NCBI GenBank assembly: GCA_964537715.1
Contig: CAZIAH010000003.1
Location: 24,873-88,872, forward strand
Direction of reading: 5' to 3'
Length of the DNA stretch: 64,000 bases
From: CAZTZL01 sp964537715
GTDB taxonomy: Bacteria; Zhuqueibacterota; QNDG01; DSAB01
Position numbers and translations under genes: made by a program. This document shows positions 45,184 through 54,657 of this stretch, in pieces. Every line of letters begins with the position of its first letter. Positions within the stretch are counted from its first letter, which is position 1. The notes below the pieces were generated by a model. The model was not told the origin of the DNA and did no database searches. It worked only from the letters and a program-made list of their open reading frames with translations.

Positions 45184-47316
45184 CTATTTCAACAAAAGCA
45201 TTTTCCGAACAGCCGTGTAACTGTCTGCCTGTATTTGATAGAAATAATATCCTGACGGTAAATTTTTAGCGATGAATGGAACCTGATAATTCCCCCTACC
45301 CCGATATGCATCCACAAGTTTGGCGACAAGCTGTCCCTTCAAATTGTAAACACACAAGGTTACCCGACTAAAATATGGGATTGAAAAAGCAATGGTCGTT
45401 TCCGGATTAAAGGGATTGGGATAGTTTTGCAGAAGGTTGAAAAAACATGCTGCCTCTCTTCGATGCTGAATAACCTCCATACTGGCTTTATAAATAAATT
45501 TCAGGTGATCCAAATTCGGAGCACTTTCAGAAGTGATGCCCGTAATCCTGAAAGTGTTTGGCCCCGAATTCAAATCCAGTTCCAGAAGCTCCGAATATGT
45601 CCAGTTTGTCCAACCGCTGGTGGAAGGGAAAGGAAACTGATCATTTTCTACGCTGCCATTCACACGAATTTCACAGGGACGGTTATTGACCGATCCATTC
45701 GCATATCGAATATACAGATCCCACTCCCCTGAATCAGGGATGTCAATTGACAGTTCCAGGTAACTGCCCGCTTCGTTTGTCAGATTGACAAATCCAGTTC
45801 CGGTAAATCCTGCATTGTTGCTATCCACACTGCCATTCGACAGGGTACCCTCTTCGGCTTCATAAATAAAGAGACTGTCATTCACAAAGACAACAATGGG
45901 ATCGGAGGATGTTGTGGCATTGCTGTCATCCCTAGCCACAACCGTCAGAATATATTTCCCTTTCTCGACATCCTCCCACGTATATTCCCATGGAATTTGA
46001 GTATCTGTGAACAATAAATGATCATTCTCATAAAATGCGACCTGCATAACCTGGCCGTCCATATCATTTGCATTAACACTTATTGTAATGTCTGTTCCAA
46101 GCCAGAAATAGGAAGAATCGACGGGCGAAGTGAAAGTAACGACAGGCGGAGTGTTTACATGCGGAACGAATCCGGATTCTTCCATTTGCCAGCACATCAT
46201 TAAAAAGGCGCCCAGACCGTGCAGATCGTTGGTGTTCCGGCTACGGTTGACATAGTAGAAATAATCCGCACTGACGCTGGTCCCCTCGCTGATATCTTTC
46301 AGGTTGGCTAAATCGTCCGTGCCGATATAAAACTTGTCTCGCAGAATGCCTTCGTAGGCCTTCACTGCCATTTCCTGATAAATGGATGAGACATAGCCTT
46401 TGCTCACGGCTCTGGCCATAAAATAGGCGTACATGCACGAACAGGAGCTTTCCAGCCAGTTGTGCGGCTCATTTCCCATATTAACGATCTGAAACCACAA
46501 TCCCGTAGATTCATCCTGAACTCGCGAGAGACCTTCAATGAGATCGGCAAGAATCGTAATCAATTCTGGCCGTTTGGGATGGATCTCGGGAATGATTTCG
46601 AGAATTTCAACAATCGCCATTCCGAACCATCCCATGGCACGTCCCCAGAAATAGGGAGAGTGGTACGTCACCGGATCGGCCCAACTCGAAGATCCATCCT
46701 CGTCATAGGCATGAAAGAGCAGACCAGTCGTATCCTGCAGGTGACTGGCATACGTGATAATCTGATTGGCGGCTTCGGTATAGAGTGTCGTATCGCCAAA
46801 CACCTGACCGTATTTGGTCAAAAAGGGCAGGATCATATAGACACCGTCCGCCCACAACTGTCCGGTCATGGTCGAACCGTGCCAGAATCCCCCGTCGGAT
46901 GTTCTAGGATAGGTGCGGTAGATATTGCGTATATAATCTGCCGCTTTCTTGTATTTCTCCTCACCGGTTTCAACATAGCAGAGCAGTGTAATCAGACCCG
47001 GCTCACTGTTATCCAGACTTCCGATTCCCTGATCGATATTCCCTTGATCGTCTACATGAAGATCGACCCAGTCTCGAATATATTGAAAATAGCTGTTTTC
47101 GCCGGTTAACTTCCATAATCGGTATTGACCGAACAGATAAAATCCTCTTTGATAACTCCACATTCCCAGTTGAGCGGGGGTCATTCGGGTCATGGTCGAT
47201 TCGACCACCTGTCTTCCCCATTCGACCTGACCGTAAAGACAGCTTTTAAATGTGATAACAGTACAAATAGATATGATCAGTCTTGTCCATCTTCCCTGAA
47301 ACACAATATTCCTCAC
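45184..47316 (-). CDS. Secreted GH105-like unsaturated glycuronyl hydrolase with Ig, CBM and sorting domains
   Basis: A 710-residue multidomain protein. Signal peptide to about 30; GH105 (alpha/alpha)6 barrel about 35-385 with TGQLWADGVYM (Asp157, at the position of the YteR catalytic Asp) and SPYFWGRAMGW; Ig-like domain 390-480 (PPVVTFTSPVD); CBM35/CBM6-like domain 484-618 (YEAEEGTLSNG); C-terminal FlgD-like/type IX sorting domain 632-710 starting NYPNPFNPETTIAFSIP and ending RKMLLLK. It would cut unsaturated galacturonyl-rhamnose units left by pectate lyases, outside the cell. No lyase gene is in the window. Confidence 0.85.
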   Translation of the reverse strand: MRNIVFQGRWTRLIISICTVITFKSCLYGQVEWGRQVVESTMTRMTPAQLGMWSYQRGFYLFGQYRLWKLTGENSYFQYIRDWVDLHVDDQGNIDQGIGSLDNSEPGLITLLCYVETGEEKYKKAADYIRNIYRTYPRTSDGGFWHGSTMTGQLWADGVYMILPFLTKYGQVFGDTTLYTEAANQIITYASHLQDTTGLLFHAYDEDGSSSWADPVTYHSPYFWGRAMGWFGMAIVEILEIIPEIHPKRPELITILADLIEGLSRVQDESTGLWFQIVNMGNEPHNWLESSCSCMYAYFMARAVSKGYVSSIYQEMAVKAYEGILRDKFYIGTDDLANLKDISEGTSVSADYFYYVNRSRNTNDLHGLGAFLMMCWQMEESGFVPHVNTPPVVTFTSPVDSSYFWLGTDITISVNANDMDGQVMQVAFYENDHLLFTDTQIPWEYTWEDVEKGKYILTVVARDDSNATTSSDPIVVFVNDSLFIYEAEEGTLSNGSVDSNNAGFTGTGFVNLTNEAGSYLELSIDIPDSGEWDLYIRYANGSVNNRPCEIRVNGSVENDQFPFPSTSGWTNWTYSELLELDLNSGPNTFRITGITSESAPNLDHLKFIYKASMEVIQHRREAACFFNLLQNYPNPFNPETTIAFSIPYFSRVTLCVYNLKGQLVAKLVDAYRGRGNYQVPFIAKNLPSGYYFYQIQADSYTAVRKMLLLK

Positions 47317-47475
47317 TAGAACAAGTCACTTTTTCTTTCTCTTTTCCTGAGAATACATTGCTTCCTGAACCAGAGTAATTTTCCCTAAATAGTATACACA
47401 AACCAATGAATTAAGACAAGAAAAAACTTCATATATCGTCCATCTCGGAGGTGAACGACATCCGTAATGATCCTT

Positions 47476-47503
47476 TTGCAAAAATATCAAAATTTGTTAT
47501 ATT
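47476..47503 (+). promoter_or_regulatory. Possible promoter of the plus-strand GH3 gene
   Basis: TTGCAA (47476-47481), 16-bp spacer, TATATT (47498-47503), about 50 bp before the ATG. The region 47317-47556 is the divergent control region shared with the GH105 gene; nothing else was recognised in it. Confidence 0.4.
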
Positions 47504-47556
47504 AAAATCATTCTAAAGTAAATCGCAATCCATTTTTTCAAAGAAAGGCAACCGCC

Positions 47557-50067
47557 ATGAAAAAATACATCGTTTTCCTGATCATTGTATTGACAGTCTT
47601 TATCGCTTCTTTCTGTGCGGCCGATATACCGGTCTATCAGAATCAAAGCGCTCCGATCGAAGACCGCATCGAGGATCTGCTCTCTCGGATGACTCTGGAG
47701 GAAAAAGCTGCCATGCTATCCGGTGACAGCACCCGGTTCGACTCCAAACCCAATGCAAGACTGGGAATTCCAGCACTTCGTATGACAGACGGACCTGTGG
47801 GTGTGCGTTGGGAAAGATCCACCGCATTTCCGGTTTCTGTATGCATGGTCGCAACCTGGAATCCTGATCTGATATACACGCTGGGACAGGCTCTAGGACA
47901 GGAAGCCAAAGCCAAGGGTCGTAATGTTTTGCTCGGACCCTGCGTCAACATCCACCGCGTACCGCAGGGAGGACGGAATTTTGAGAGTTTTGGAGAAGAC
48001 CCCTATCTGGCCAGCCGGATTGTGGCGAATTACGTTAAAGGAGTGCAGAGTGGACATGTGATTGCAACGGTCAAGCACTTTGCCTGTAACAATCAGGAGT
48101 TTGAACGATCGAGCATCGATGTCAAAATCGACGAACGGACACTGCACGAAATCTACCTTCCGGCATTCAGAGCGGCCGTTCAGAAAGGCGGTGCCTGGGC
48201 AGTCATGTCCGCATACAACCGGATCAACGGTCAATACTGCAGTTCCAATACCCATCTTTTAACGGATATCTTAAAGAACTGCTGGGGATTCCAGGGTTTT
48301 GTCATGTCGGACTGGGGAGCCGTACACAGCGTTGTCCCAACGCTTTATGCCGGACTGGATATCGAAATGCCGACAGGCCGATATCTCACAGTGGACAATG
48401 TCAGACAGGCTTTGAGAGAAGGACGCATGAAACCATCCAAGATCGACGACAAGGTGCGAAGAATGCTGAGAGCCATGTTCAGCACGGGAATCTATGATCA
48501 GACAGTTGTAGATTCCGGAGCGTGCGACACACCCGAACATCGTGCTATCGCACTCAAAGTCGCTCGGGAGGGAATGACCTTGTTAAAAAATGAAAATGAC
48601 ATTCTCCCGATTCGGGATTCAAAAGTCAAATCCATTGCGGTCATCGGACCGCTTGCGGCCAATTTGAGTTATGGAGGCGGTGGCAGCAGCCACGTTACAC
48701 CGATTCATACCATATCTCCTCTCGAAGGGCTGCAGTCCAAAGCGGGGAAAAACTTTTCGGTCCAATACGCCGAAGGAACTTTTTTTCTGGATAATCTCAG
48801 CACGATTCCATCGGAGTGCCTGTTGCCTCCGGGAGAAAATAATGTGAAGCACGGTCTGCTCGGAACCTACTATGCAAACGACCATTTCGAGGGAGAACCG
48901 GTAAAAAAGCAAATCGACCCAACTATTGATTTTGACTGGAATTGGTCAGGTCCATCCGGTATGAATCCGGAATATTTTTCAGTGATCTGGGAAGGCCGGC
49001 TGCAGGCTCCCGAAGACGGTGACTTTGTGCTTGCCATTGGCAGCGATGATGGATCTAGATTGTATATCAATGGTAAAATGGAGATTGACAACTGGGGTGG
49101 GCATGCGGTGTTGTACAAATTCGCCAAAATCCCTCTTGAAAAAGAAATCCCAGTGGATATCAGAATCGAGTACAATGAGCTTTCGGGAGGAGCCGGAATT
49201 CATCTGAAGTGGCAAAAAGCCGAGGAGAACCCGCTTGAAAAAGCCGTTGCACTGGCCAAAGCTTCGGACATGACCGTTCTTTTTGTCGGGAATACGCCGG
49301 ATGTCGAAACCGAGGGAATGGATAGGGAATCACTAACTTTGTCTCCTTCTCAAGAAGAACTGGTACTTGCAATTGCAGAAACCAATCCGAAAACCATTGT
49401 CGTTCTCCACTGCGGCGCGGGCCTTCAAATGGACAAATGGATCGAAAGAGTCCCGGGCCTGCTGTTGGCCTGGTTCCCCGGACAGGAAGGCGGCGATGCC
49501 ATCGCGGATGTTCTGCTTGGCAATGTAAATCCTTCCGGCAAACTGGTGACGACCTTTTTCAAACGCTGGGAAGACTGTGCGGCTTACAGCAATTATCCAG
49601 GGACAGATGATGAAGTCAAATATGCCGAAGGAATTTTTGTGGGATACCGCCATTTCGATGCGAAAGGTATCGAACCCTTGTTTCCCTTCGGATACGGTTT
49701 GAGTTATACCGATTTTGGATATTCGAATCTTTCCATCTCCCCAAAACGAATCAAACCGGGAGAAAGTGTTGCCGTGCAGTTCACTTTAAAGAATACGGGA
49801 AAATTGCAGGGTGCCGAAGTGGTTCAGCTTTATTTGGGGGATGAGAAAGCGAGTGTTAAACGTCCTGTCAAAGAACTCAAAGGATTTCAGAAAGTTGATC
49901 TAAAAGCAGGCGAACAAAAAATGATTTCAATGACGATACAACCTGATGATCTAAAATTTTTTGATATCTGTACAAGCGACTGGAAAGCAGAACCCGGAAA
50001 ATTCAATGTATTCATCGGATCTTCATCCAGAGACATCCGGTTGAAAGGATCCTTTATACTTCAATAA
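47557..50067 (+). CDS. GH3 beta-glucosidase with inserted PA14 domain
   Basis: An 836-residue exported enzyme with a signal peptide (YIVFLIIVLTVFIASFCAAD). The N-terminal barrel has MTDGPVGVRW, GGRNFESFGEDPY, VKHFACNN and the nucleophile in GFVMSDWGAVHS (Asp252). The second domain is split by a PA14 domain at about 431-565 (GLLGTYYANDHF, GSDDGSRLYINGK), which caps the active site in enzymes such as KmBglI. VETEGMDRESLTLSP then carries the likely acid/base. A fibronectin-III-like domain ends the protein. It removes glucose or xylose from oligosaccharides in the periplasm. It is one of only three plus-strand genes. Confidence 0.92.
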   Translation: MKKYIVFLIIVLTVFIASFCAADIPVYQNQSAPIEDRIEDLLSRMTLEEKAAMLSGDSTRFDSKPNARLGIPALRMTDGPVGVRWERSTAFPVSVCMVATWNPDLIYTLGQALGQEAKAKGRNVLLGPCVNIHRVPQGGRNFESFGEDPYLASRIVANYVKGVQSGHVIATVKHFACNNQEFERSSIDVKIDERTLHEIYLPAFRAAVQKGGAWAVMSAYNRINGQYCSSNTHLLTDILKNCWGFQGFVMSDWGAVHSVVPTLYAGLDIEMPTGRYLTVDNVRQALREGRMKPSKIDDKVRRMLRAMFSTGIYDQTVVDSGACDTPEHRAIALKVAREGMTLLKNENDILPIRDSKVKSIAVIGPLAANLSYGGGGSSHVTPIHTISPLEGLQSKAGKNFSVQYAEGTFFLDNLSTIPSECLLPPGENNVKHGLLGTYYANDHFEGEPVKKQIDPTIDFDWNWSGPSGMNPEYFSVIWEGRLQAPEDGDFVLAIGSDDGSRLYINGKMEIDNWGGHAVLYKFAKIPLEKEIPVDIRIEYNELSGGAGIHLKWQKAEENPLEKAVALAKASDMTVLFVGNTPDVETEGMDRESLTLSPSQEELVLAIAETNPKTIVVLHCGAGLQMDKWIERVPGLLLAWFPGQEGGDAIADVLLGNVNPSGKLVTTFFKRWEDCAAYSNYPGTDDEVKYAEGIFVGYRHFDAKGIEPLFPFGYGLSYTDFGYSNLSISPKRIKPGESVAVQFTLKNTGKLQGAEVVQLYLGDEKASVKRPVKELKGFQKVDLKAGEQKMISMTIQPDDLKFFDICTSDWKAEPGKFNVFIGSSSRDIRLKGSFILQ

Positions 50068-50070
50068 ATA

Positions 50071-50314
50071 TAAGATGGGATTGTATCAAAAGTCTATTTT
50101 ATGTCGTTGCGAGGAGTCCCGATTATTCATTACATTTTCTAATAGAATATCGGGACGACTTGGCAATCTCATTATTTATGCCTAAAATTTATGGGATTGT
50201 CCGCCAAAAAGATTGGCGGATTTTCAACTTCTCCCGATATTCTTCATTAATATTTTTTAGATTGAATCGGGATCGCAAAGACATTTTGGGGACTTTTAAT
50301 GCAACCCTATCATA
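50071..50314. mobile_element. MITE-like palindromic intergenic element
   Basis: A 244-bp non-coding block begins 3 bp after the GH3 stop. Its ends are imperfect inverted repeats: TAAGATGGGATTGTATCAAA at 50071 and, read from the right end, TATGATAGGGTTGCATTAAA; the match continues inward through AAAAGTC, then ATGTCGTTGCGA against ATGTCTTTGCGA and TCCCGATT on both sides. A central hairpin CCGCCAAaaagaTTGGCGG (50201-50219) is followed by TTTT and could end transcription of the GH3 gene. No transposase frame is inside. The GTCGTTGCGAG...GGCAATCTC core recalls dispersed repeats of many environmental genomes. Confidence 0.65.
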
Positions 50315-50346
50315 ACATGTAAATGGAAATCGAATAATCCTACTCT

Positions 50347-51291
50347 ATGAATCAATTCCTTTTCACATTAACCACGATCGCCCCTGTTTTCTTAATCTGC
50401 TTCCTGGGCATTTTCTTAAGGAAAGTACGTTTGATCAATGACGATTTTGTCCGTATCTCCTCGCAGCTCGTCTTCACAGTGGCCTTACCGGCATTGATTT
50501 TCATTGAACTGTCCGAAACCGATTTTTTACAAATTTTTCAGGGATTTCAGATCCTCTACGTTCTTGGTGCAACCACAATCGCATTTATCCTGATCTGGAG
50601 TCTCGCAAAATTCTTTATTTTTCGCGGTAAAGATTTGGGAGCATTTGTACAGGGAAGTTTCAGAAGCAATTACGCCATCGTGGGATTCGCAATCATCGTC
50701 AACCTGTTTGGTAAACATGCCCTCAGTCAGGCATCTGTGATTCTCGTATTTGTTATGCCATTGTACAATCTGCTTGCGATTATTGTATTGACCGCCACAC
50801 GGCATCAGGGAAAACGGTTAAATATCATCAAAACAGGATTGCATATTTTAAGCAATCCCTTGATCATTGCGACAATCGTTTCCATGCCTTTTTCCACTTT
50901 CCGAATTCCCATTCCGAAAGTGGTATCATCGACCGCTTCTTATCTTTCTTCACTGGCTCTGCCATTGGCCCTGATTGGAATCGGTGGTTCACTGAATACG
51001 AAAAGCATCATCAAAGCTTCCAGAATGGCTTTCGTCGCTACGGTAATCAAACTTATTCTCATACCGGGAGTATTCACATATATCGCTATCTGTCTGGGCT
51101 TTCGCGGCGAAGATCTGGCTGTCATGTTCCTGCTGTTCGCCAGTCCGACCGCCGTGGCCAGTTTTGTCATGGCCAAAGCCATGGGAGCCAATAGCAAACT
51201 GGCCGGCAATATCGTTTTAATGACCACACTGGGAGCAAGCGTGACAATTACGCTGGGTGTTTTTATACTGAAGTCTTTAGGCTATATATAA
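50347..51291 (+). CDS. AEC-family transporter
   Basis: A 314-residue inner-membrane protein with about 10 helices in two halves. It opens with ITTIAPVFLICFLGIFLRK-type sequence (TIAPVFLICFLGIFLRKVR) and has the half-site LSNPLIIATIVSMP and the C-terminal FASPTAVASFVMAKAMG, hallmarks of the auxin-efflux-carrier family. Bacterial members move malate, other organic acids or similar small molecules. No neighbouring enzyme fixes the substrate. It converges with the URO-D gene. Confidence 0.88.
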   Translation: MNQFLFTLTTIAPVFLICFLGIFLRKVRLINDDFVRISSQLVFTVALPALIFIELSETDFLQIFQGFQILYVLGATTIAFILIWSLAKFFIFRGKDLGAFVQGSFRSNYAIVGFAIIVNLFGKHALSQASVILVFVMPLYNLLAIIVLTATRHQGKRLNIIKTGLHILSNPLIIATIVSMPFSTFRIPIPKVVSSTASYLSSLALPLALIGIGGSLNTKSIIKASRMAFVATVIKLILIPGVFTYIAICLGFRGEDLAVMFLLFASPTAVASFVMAKAMGANSKLAGNIVLMTTLGASVTITLGVFILKSLGYI

Positions 51292-51328
51292 TTCGAACTC
51301 TACAAATTTTAAAATGTAAAGAACCGCA

Positions 51329-51371
51329 TCATGCTGAGTGTAGTCGAAGCATAAGCGGGGTCGAAGTATGG
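51329..51371. repeat. Dispersed CTGAG/GTCGAAG repeat
   Basis: ATGCTGAGTGTAGTCGAAGC followed by GGGGTCGAAGTATGG; an imperfect palindrome related to the repeats at 5551 and 16272. It lies in the convergent gap between the AEC and URO-D genes. Confidence 0.55.
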
Positions 51372-51428
51372 ACAAAACTGATAAATGTTTGTCATCAAAA
51401 TAATCTGGAGTGTATTTTCCGCTGTTTA

Positions 51429-52460
51429 TCAACTCATTGACTGAACCGTATCTATAAATGCTTTGATATTTTCAGTAGATACACCCGGCGGCATGCCTCC
51501 TCCGCATGAGAAAATCACTCCGGTTGTGTTCTCCAATTCCTCGATGAGTTTTTGAACAGCAACTTTAATGTCTTCGGGAGTACCTTTTGCCAAAACATCC
51601 CTTGGCGGAATATTTCCCAGCATGACAACTTTGTTACCAGTTACCTGTCTCAAATCGTTGAGAGAAACCTCGAAATCCATATTAAACAGATTCACGCCGA
51701 TTTCGGGCAGATAGGGTGCCGAGATTTTACAGGATGCATCGTTGTGGAGAAATTTCACGGAAACATCCGAATCGTACAATTCCTTGAAATAGGGCAATCC
51801 GAACGTTTTAAATTCCTCCTCTCCGACAAAACCGATAATGTCATCCAAAAGCAGAATGCCGTCGATACTGGGAATAGTCTCTCTTTGCAATTGCAGCCAT
51901 TCTTTCAGAAAGGTCGTTATTTTATTTATCAGAACTTTTGCTTTGTCAGGTTCCATCATCATGGTAGTGAGGAATTCGGTGGAGCCCATCAGGTAACTGG
52001 CGATATTCAGCGGACCCCTTGCCACGGCGAAACGGATTTGATGACCAGCATCCTCGATTTTGGACCGGGCCAGTTTCAGTCGATTCAACATAAATGGAAG
52101 CAGTCCATCGGTTTTCGGATTGGGTACCGGCAAATCATCAATTTCTGAAGACGAACGAATTACTTTATGCGCATGAGGAAATTCATTTTGCGGAAAATTG
52201 GACCGTGCCCCGAATGCCGAAGGTTCCGTGCACATCCCGTATTCTGACCAGAATCCCGGAAGAAACATGATATCAGGAAATGTGTTTATCGCTTTGAAGT
52301 TGGCTTCCAACCAGAGCGTATCATTGGAAAAATAATTGAGAATGGACATGCCGGCCCAATTCGGCAGCCAGGGACAGTCGATGATAAATCCCACTGGCAA
52401 CGGTTTCAGTTTTTCTCCCTTGATCACTCTCAGTAAATCATTCCATTGTTTGTCAGTCAT
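51429..52460 (-). CDS. Uroporphyrinogen-decarboxylase family protein (methyltransferase-like)
   Basis: A 343-residue URO-D fold protein. RGPLNIASYLMG, LLLDDIIGFVGEEEF, LHNDASCKISAPYL and MLGNIPPRDVLAKGTPEDI, ending with FSCGGGMPPGVSTENIKAF, match the MtaA/CmuA/anaerobic methyltransferase side of the family rather than HemE. HemE residues for porphyrin binding near the N-terminus are absent. Such proteins often move methyl groups with corrinoid partners, but no corrinoid protein gene is adjacent. Substrate unknown. Confidence 0.8.
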   Translation of the reverse strand: MTDKQWNDLLRVIKGEKLKPLPVGFIIDCPWLPNWAGMSILNYFSNDTLWLEANFKAINTFPDIMFLPGFWSEYGMCTEPSAFGARSNFPQNEFPHAHKVIRSSSEIDDLPVPNPKTDGLLPFMLNRLKLARSKIEDAGHQIRFAVARGPLNIASYLMGSTEFLTTMMMEPDKAKVLINKITTFLKEWLQLQRETIPSIDGILLLDDIIGFVGEEEFKTFGLPYFKELYDSDVSVKFLHNDASCKISAPYLPEIGVNLFNMDFEVSLNDLRQVTGNKVVMLGNIPPRDVLAKGTPEDIKVAVQKLIEELENTTGVIFSCGGGMPPGVSTENIKAFIDTVQSMS

Positions 52461-52745
52461 ATACCTACCCTTTTCATTTTCAATTCAAATCAATCCATTG
52501 ATCGCACTTTGATATGTTCTTCGGTTTATTCTGTATTTTACAAATAATAAAAATAATTGAATATAAAATACTGCATAATTTTTTATCGATCAAGTTATAT
52601 TTCCCGCAAAATGAAATACTTCAAAAAATGACAACTTTGCAAAGAAATACAATACGGTTTGCAAAAACAAACACAAAATTATGTGAATATAAAAATACTC
52701 AATGGTAATTAAAAAACGAATGAACCATTGGGAAATTGAAGGCTT

Positions 52746-53417
52746 CTAATAATTTTGGAGTTTTCCATCTCTTAGCGTATATGCCTTGTCGGCCATTTCT
52801 GATGAAAAATGTCCATGTGTAGTTATCAGCAAGCCGGATTGATTGTCTTGAACAGCCTGGTATAGCAGATTAACAATCACCATGCCCGTATCTGGATCCA
52901 CATCACCTGCTGGCTCATCAGCAAGAATCAATCTGGGTTTGCGCACAAGTGTTCTCGCAATGGCGACCCTTTGCTGCTCGCCTATACTTGCCTGATGCGG
53001 CAAATGGTTCAGTCGATGGCCCAAGCCGAGCTTTGACAACATCTGACTGGCCAGATCACGCCGTGTGGTTCGATCAAGCTTTTGGATAAGCGCCGCCTCC
53101 ACATTTTCAAGAAGCGTCCAGGAAGGAATGAGATTGTGATTTTGGAAGATAATTCCGATATCAAACCGACGAAGTCGGGTCAACTGCTCTGATGATAATT
53201 GAGACAGCAAATTTCCACGAATCCAAATCTTGCCTGAACTGGGTCGATCCAGACCGGAAACGAGGGAAAGCAGCAGCGATTTCCCTGCACCACTTTCTCC
53301 GTTGATGACCACTTTTTCACCTGCTTCCACTGAAAAGGAAATCTCTTTGAGCGGAGTAATCCGTTCATTTTGAATACGGAAGGACTTGGAAACATTCTGA
53401 CATTGCAGTAGCATCAT
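52746..53417 (-). CDS. ABC transporter ATPase (MacB/LolD type)
   Basis: A 223-residue ATPase. Walker A is NGESGAGKSLLLSLVSG, Q-loop region IIFQNHNLIPSWT, Walker B RLILADEPAGDVDP, and the switch His in ITTHGHFS. The signature is ASIGEQQR where LSGGEQQR is usual, so two of five bases of the motif are changed although the Ser and second Gly remain. It precedes nothing else downstream and follows the permease gene at 53429 with 11 bp between. A lipoprotein-release or efflux role is inferred from family only. Confidence 0.88.
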   Translation of the reverse strand: MMLLQCQNVSKSFRIQNERITPLKEISFSVEAGEKVVINGESGAGKSLLLSLVSGLDRPSSGKIWIRGNLLSQLSSEQLTRLRRFDIGIIFQNHNLIPSWTLLENVEAALIQKLDRTTRRDLASQMLSKLGLGHRLNHLPHQASIGEQQRVAIARTLVRKPRLILADEPAGDVDPDTGMVIVNLLYQAVQDNQSGLLITTHGHFSSEMADKAYTLRDGKLQNY

Positions 53418-53428
53418 TGGGATCCGTG

Positions 53429-54616
53429 TTAAATCGTGCCCAAATTGTCAATCGGTAATTTCCGAGTAAAGATCCACGCAGGTAAAATTCCGACAATAAA
53501 ACCGCCGACTAATGTGAGAGCAATCGCAGCACCAAGTAAAGACCAAGGGACAACAAACGCTCCCTTCTGCAACAACAGAAACGTTAGGATGAGTGCCATG
53601 AATGCGCCTATCACAGCACCAAGTAGAGCCTGAATCATGGCTTCATAAAAAATCAGTATGCCTATGGCGCGTCTTCCCCACCCCATGGAACAGAGAATAC
53701 CGATGTCCCGTTTTCGTTCGTTCACCGATGTCAACTGGGTTTGCAGAGCAAGAAATGTTGCAAAAAGAAAGATGAGGATAGTGAGTAATCTCAGCACATG
53801 ATCCTGCAGAATCATGACTTTGGAAGCAGGTTTAAAACACCCGTAAGTCGATATCAGTCCGGAAGATCCAATTAAATTCTTCACGTCCTCCATGGCCTGC
53901 CGATGAACGCGGGCACCAGCGGATTCGACAAGGATGATATTCATGATGTCTTGCACAGGGACAGATGCACTCCGGCTCAAAACCGATTCCGTTTCACGGA
54001 TAACCATGTACACGTCTGCCTTGGCCGGCCGAATGCCCGGATTGACAATACCGATAACTTGATAGGACTTGCCTTCGATTTCTAATGACGCGCCCGTTTT
54101 TAGATTGTGCAGTAGGGCAAAGGACTGTTCCAGCATGACCACATCTGTATCCTGAGCACACAAAAACCGTCCGCTGACCAGATCGCTGGCCGAACAACTG
54201 GTGCTGGCCACAGCCATCGCGTTTTCGGGATCAAATCCGCCAATCAACATCATGGACTTATGAAAATGGATTCGAAACAGCAAAAAAGGAGAGGCATCGG
54301 CTACGGACCGCAATCGAGAGATTTGAGTGATCAATTCTCGGGGCAAAGGTTGTGAAGGTGCACCATTGGCCACAAAACCTTCGTCGGATTCTTCGTCAAA
54401 GAATGGAGGTGCACAACAGTAAGGTTTATACGCAATAAAGTGCGTGCCGGTATGTATCAGCACATCGCTTGTCGATTTTGCAGAGTGATCCAGAATGGCT
54501 AAAATCACAACATAAATAATTACTGCCAGGCTGAAACCGAATGTCGAGATAAGATAGCGGCCTTTTCTGCGTAAAAATCCCTTCCACGCCAATGACCCTA
54601 TTAGTCCGTTCAACAA
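53429..54616 (-). CDS. ABC transporter permease (FtsX/MacB type)
   Basis: A 395-residue membrane protein. One N-terminal helix (ISTFGFSLAVIIYVVILAIL), a periplasmic MacB-like domain of about 220 residues, then three helices at the C-terminal end (LLTILIFLFATFLALQ; AMIQALLGAVIGAFMALILT; LLGAAIALTLVGGFIVGILP) form the FtsX fold. The cytoplasmic RKRDIGILCSMGW loop contacts the ATPase encoded downstream. The pair may work as a mechanotransmission or lipoprotein system; no membrane-fusion protein is adjacent. Confidence 0.88.
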   Translation of the reverse strand: MLNGLIGSLAWKGFLRRKGRYLISTFGFSLAVIIYVVILAILDHSAKSTSDVLIHTGTHFIAYKPYCCAPPFFDEESDEGFVANGAPSQPLPRELITQISRLRSVADASPFLLFRIHFHKSMMLIGGFDPENAMAVASTSCSASDLVSGRFLCAQDTDVVMLEQSFALLHNLKTGASLEIEGKSYQVIGIVNPGIRPAKADVYMVIRETESVLSRSASVPVQDIMNIILVESAGARVHRQAMEDVKNLIGSSGLISTYGCFKPASKVMILQDHVLRLLTILIFLFATFLALQTQLTSVNERKRDIGILCSMGWGRRAIGILIFYEAMIQALLGAVIGAFMALILTFLLLQKGAFVVPWSLLGAAIALTLVGGFIVGILPAWIFTRKLPIDNLGTI

Positions 54617-54657
54617 TGACCATCCCGGTTAAACAATGTTTTTAATAATCATCAAAA

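Noticed and set aside
52461..52745. Possible small gene at 52514-52708 on the plus strand
   Set aside because: AT-rich, no ribosome site and no recognisable protein features; likely a chance frame in an intergenic region.
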